A stretch of DNA of 13,942 nucleotides from CAYFQV01 sp964654185 (lineage in GTDB: Bacteria > Spirochaetota > Spirochaetia > DSM-27196 > PWMO01), in the NCBI GenBank assembly GCA_964654185.1, contig CAZZIE010000116.1, positions 1 through 13,942 of the forward strand. The letters run 5' to 3'. Below, piece by piece: positions 11,822 through 13,942 of the stretch. Each line of letters begins with the position of its first letter. Within the stretch, counting starts at the first letter, position 1. A program made the translations under genes and the position numbers. The notes under the pieces are model-generated. The model had not been told where the DNA came from and did not search any database. It saw nothing but the letters and a program-made list of their open reading frames with translations.

Positions 11822-13174
11822 GTGAGTGAGAACCAGAACGTCGAGTACAAGCAGAGCTGGCGAAATGAGCACCTCAAGTGGGTCTGCGGCTTTGCCAATG
11901 CGAACGGCGGCGTTCTGGAGATCGGGAAGGATGACCGGGGAACAGTGGTCGGTCTGGAAGATGCCCAGCGCCTCCTCGATGAGCTGCCAAACAAGGTTCT
12001 GAGCGGGCTCGGGATCGTGGTAGATGTCGATCTCGTTCCCGAAGGCGGGGTGTCCTTCATCCGGGTGACCGTGGAGTCGTATCCGTACCCGGTAAGCTAT
12101 CGCGGGGCGTACTACTTCAGGAGCGGCAGTACCAATCAGCAGCTCACCGGGGCCGCTCTAGACCAGTTCATCCTCCGGAAGCAGGGACGCCACTGGGAGG
12201 ACGTGCCGCAGCCCGGACTCACCGTGGACGGCTGCGACCCCGGCGCCTTTCGTGCTTTCCGCGAGCGCACTGTTGCGAGCGGGCGAGCTCAGATCGAGCA
12301 TCAGGACGATAATGCAACTGAGATCCTGGACGGGCTGAGGCTCCGCGAGGCCGATAGGCTCAAGCGCGCGGCCGCGCTCCTCTTCCACCCGGATCCCGAG
12401 CGTTTCGTTCCCGGCGCCTTCGTCAAGATCGGCTACTTCGTGACCAAGGACGACCTGCGCTACCATGACGAAATCCACGGCCACCTCTTTGACCAAGTTG
12501 AGAAGACCGTCGACCTGCTCTCAACCAAGTACCTCCGGGCCGGCGTGAGCTACGAGGGGCTTCAACGCGTAGAGCGCTACCCTCTGCCACTGGAGGCAGT
12601 GCGGGAGGCGCTTCTCAACGCCCTCGTTCACAAGGACTACGCGAGCGGAGCCCCGGTGCAGCTCAGCGTCTACGAGGATCAAGTCATCTTCTGGAATGCC
12701 GGCCGGCTCCCCGACGACTGGACAGTGGACCGGCTGCTCTCCCAACACCCGTCGCTCCCCGCGAATCCCCTCCTCGCAGACGCCTTCTTCCGCGCGGGCT
12801 ACATTGAGGCGTGGGGGCGCGGCATTGAGAAGATGCTCCGGGCGTGCCGCGAGTACGGCGTGCCGGAGCCGCACCTTCAAGCAGACGCCTCCGGGGTGCA
12901 GGTCACCTTCCCCACCGGCACCAGGTTGGCACTAAGTCGGCACCAAGTCACAGTGCTCCGTAAATCATTGAGAGATAGCAAATTAGTTGATCTTATGGCT
13001 GCAGTTGACCGTGCGGACCGCACCAAGTTCAGGCACCACGTGCTCGATCCCCTTCTCGAGGAAGGCCTGATTGAGATGACGAGGCCCGACAAGCCCAGAA
13101 GCAGCAAACAGGCCTACCGCATCACACTGCTCGGTCGAGCCACCCTCGCGCGGCTCGACCGAAGAGAGCCGTAG
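11822..13174 (+). CDS. AlbA_2 (Schlafen-like) DNA-binding and HATPase_c_4 ATPase protein
   Basis: A 450-residue protein. An N-terminal AlbA_2/Schlafen-like domain (about 5-120, seen as VEYKQSW, FANANGGVLEIG, YYFRSGSTNQQL) is followed by a GHKL-type ATPase domain, HATPase_c_4 (about 250-365), with N-box EALLNALVHKDY (262-273) and G-box GRGIEKM (332-338). A winged-helix-like tail covers about 385-445. Proteins of this layout are common in restriction and defence islands, often annotated as ATP-binding or RecG-like, and probably regulate or sense nucleic acids; the exact role is unknown. Translation starts at a GTG with a strong ribosome site. It lies between the att-like repeats, just after the hsdM remnant, and appears intact. 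A short AT-rich patch marks the join between the ATPase and the tail. Confidence 0.88.
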   Translation: MSENQNVEYKQSWRNEHLKWVCGFANANGGVLEIGKDDRGTVVGLEDAQRLLDELPNKVLSGLGIVVDVDLVPEGGVSFIRVTVESYPYPVSYRGAYYFRSGSTNQQLTGAALDQFILRKQGRHWEDVPQPGLTVDGCDPGAFRAFRERTVASGRAQIEHQDDNATEILDGLRLREADRLKRAAALLFHPDPERFVPGAFVKIGYFVTKDDLRYHDEIHGHLFDQVEKTVDLLSTKYLRAGVSYEGLQRVERYPLPLEAVREALLNALVHKDYASGAPVQLSVYEDQVIFWNAGRLPDDWTVDRLLSQHPSLPANPLLADAFFRAGYIEAWGRGIEKMLRACREYGVPEPHLQADASGVQVTFPTGTRLALSRHQVTVLRKSLRDSKLVDLMAAVDRADRTKFRHHVLDPLLEEGLIEMTRPDKPRSSKQAYRITLLGRATLARLDRREP

Positions 13175-13183
13175 TATCGTCGG

Positions 13184-13246
13184 GTCACGCCGGAGCTGCG
13201 CCGGGTGCTACCCCGGGCCCTGGGAACCCTCGGGGGGTCCATGTGA
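13184..13246 (+). pseudogene. Orphan 3' end of a DUF6062 gene
   Basis: In one uninterrupted frame ending in TGA, 20 codons encode a C-terminus 16 of 20 identical to that of the DUF6062 protein upstream (TPELRRVLPRAL shared, then GTLGGSM against ARLGGAI). Position, frame and stop align exactly at an offset of 1,710 bp. I infer that this is the original 3' end, cut off from its gene by insertion of the cassette. Confidence 0.75.
13187..13221 (+). repeat. Right att-like direct repeat (attR core)
   Basis: This 35-bp copy differs from 11477-11511 by one base. To its left the sequence is cassette-specific; to its right it continues the orphan DUF6062 C-terminus. This is the order expected for attR. 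It overlaps the 3' end of the sigma factor gene on the other strand. Confidence 0.8.
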
Positions 13247-13942
13247 GGGCACCGATTCGGCCCGCCGCCGGAGATGAGCGCGTTCAGCCTGATTGGTTGC
13301 ATGGGCGACGGCGGTTTCGAAGGCGTGGTGCGCCTCCTGTAGAAACCCCGCCCGCTCGGCCGCGTCCCCGATTGCGGCATAGAGCGGAGCGTATCCCACC
13401 ATCTGCGTGTGCAAGGTGAGTTCCCGTAGCTCGGCCAGCACTCCCGCCGGCGATTCAGCGAAGCTCTGCGCGATGAGTCGATTCAGTCGAACCACCGGGG
13501 AGGGGTCGAGCTCTTCCAGGATGGCGTAGAGCCGACGGATGGAGGGCCAGTCGGTGGCGCTCGCGGAAACCGCTTCGGCGTGCTGCAGGCCGATCGCCGC
13601 CTGAATCTGATACGGCCCGACTGCCACGACTCGCCCCGATTCCTGCAGCACCGCCCTCCCCTCGGCAATGCGGCTCCGGTCCCACAGCCGTCGGTCCTGT
13701 TCGAGGAGCGGGATGATCCGCCCATCCTCGGCAACCCTCGCCTCCCGCCGGGAGTCGTGCAGCAGCATGAGTGCCAGGAGTCCAAGCGACTCAGGAAGCT
13801 CGTTCGAGAGCCGGTGCACCTTCAGCAGGGTGACCAGGAGCCGCGCAAGGGCAATCGCCTCGTCACAGAGCCGCCGGGCGACGACTCGATCACCCGAGGT
13901 AGGCGCATAGCCCTCGTTGAAGATGAGATAGAGGATGCGCCG
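13208..13942 (-). CDS. ECF-type RNA polymerase sigma factor, C-terminal part (ECF42/DUF6596), partial
   Basis: The 5' end lies beyond the right edge; 244 codons remain. The visible part lacks the sigma-2 and sigma-4 DNA-binding regions but matches the long C-terminal extension of ECF42-group sigma factors (DUF6596): LYLIFNEGYAPTSG, the helical ELPESLGLLALMLLHDSRREAR and RDLLEQDR-like DRRLWDR motifs, then TPR-like helices (ALYAAIGDAAERAGFLQEA). These factors use the extension for self-control and are usually next to DGPF/YCII-domain genes, which may lie off the right edge. The final codons (SHGPPEGSQGPG) run antisense through the orphan DUF6062 3' end, so this tail may be a by-product of the overlap. 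Confidence 0.88.
   Translation of the reverse strand, partial: RRILYLIFNEGYAPTSGDRVVARRLCDEAIALARLLVTLLKVHRLSNELPESLGLLALMLLHDSRREARVAEDGRIIPLLEQDRRLWDRSRIAEGRAVLQESGRVVAVGPYQIQAAIGLQHAEAVSASATDWPSIRRLYAILEELDPSPVVRLNRLIAQSFAESPAGVLAELRELTLHTQMVGYAPLYAAIGDAAERAGFLQEAHHAFETAVAHATNQAERAHLRRRAESVPSHGPPEGSQGPG

Larger units (their letters stand above)
11512..13221 (+). mobile_element. Att-flanked cassette carrying an hsdM remnant and an AlbA_2/HATPase gene
   Basis: The segment between the two 35-bp repeats is 1.7 kb including one repeat. It carries a truncated type I methyltransferase gene and an AlbA_2-type ATPase gene, a pairing typical of restriction-modification islands. Its left end completes the DUF6062 gene with a substitute 3' end, and its right end leaves an orphan DUF6062 C-terminus, as in elements that integrate into gene 3' ends. 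There is no integrase, so it is either decayed by deletion or was mobilised in trans. The mobile nature is inferred from repeats and gene content, not from an identified recombinase. Confidence 0.6.

Noticed and set aside
11574..11825. 83-codon plus-strand frame over the hsdM remnant
   Set aside because: It is a different frame from the clear HsdM match and has no ribosome site or family features.
11477..13221. Insertion sequence (transposon) explanation for the repeats
   Set aside because: No transposase and no terminal inverted repeats, and the 35-bp repeat with one mismatch is too long for a fresh target-site duplication.

Overview
The window is GC-rich chromosomal DNA from a bacterium. 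The mix of genes (a two-CxxC DUF6062 protein, a GntR/YtrA-controlled ABC operon ending in a DUF2807 protein, a polytopic HAMP/class III cyclase, and an FMN-riboswitch-linked SsuB-type ABC ATPase) suggests a high-GC Spirochaetota or a similar free-living lineage. No rRNA or phylogenetic marker beyond mnmE is present, so this is tentative. No tRNA, rRNA or CRISPR array was seen.

Left part (1-3246, minus strand). A HAD-family hydrolase comes first, then mnmE (tRNA wobble-uridine modification), then an FMN riboswitch leading into the ATPase of an importer. The ATPase runs off the left edge, and the system probably takes up riboflavin or a precursor. The hydrolase and mnmE each have a promoter of the form TTGCGG-17 bp-(-10) placed so that transcription should start at the start codon, which points to leaderless mRNAs.

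Middle (3310-8022, plus strand). A four-gene operon encodes an ABC-2 type exporter (ATPase, permease), a YtrA-type GntR repressor and a membrane-anchored DUF2807 protein. The frames overlap or nearly touch. It starts from a good TTGACA/TACATT promoter with a palindromic operator at the expected transcription start, so autoregulation is likely. A perfect 15-bp hairpin separates it from a six-TM adenylate cyclase with HAMP and class III catalytic domains.

Right-middle (8137-10498). A haloalkane-dehalogenase-like alpha/beta hydrolase (minus) is divergent from a pair formed by a small DUF4405 membrane protein and a lipoprotein with two DUF4430-like modules (plus). The pair is joined by an ATGA overlap.

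Right end (10652-13942). A DUF6062 gene is followed by a short segment holding a truncated hsdM (N-terminal 60 residues) and an intact AlbA_2/HATPase gene. A near-identical 35-bp direct repeat bounds this segment; it lies within the DUF6062 3' end on the left and recurs on the right, where it still encodes an orphan DUF6062 C-terminus. This looks like attL/attR of a small integrated defence-type cassette that replaced the 3' end of its target gene. No integrase remains. The right repeat overlaps, in antisense, the 3' end of a convergent ECF42-type sigma factor gene cut by the window edge.

The best leads are the att-like cassette, the FMN aptamer whose L2 loop looks replaced by a UUCG tetraloop, the recurring leaderless promoters, and low-complexity insertions in three otherwise conserved proteins.
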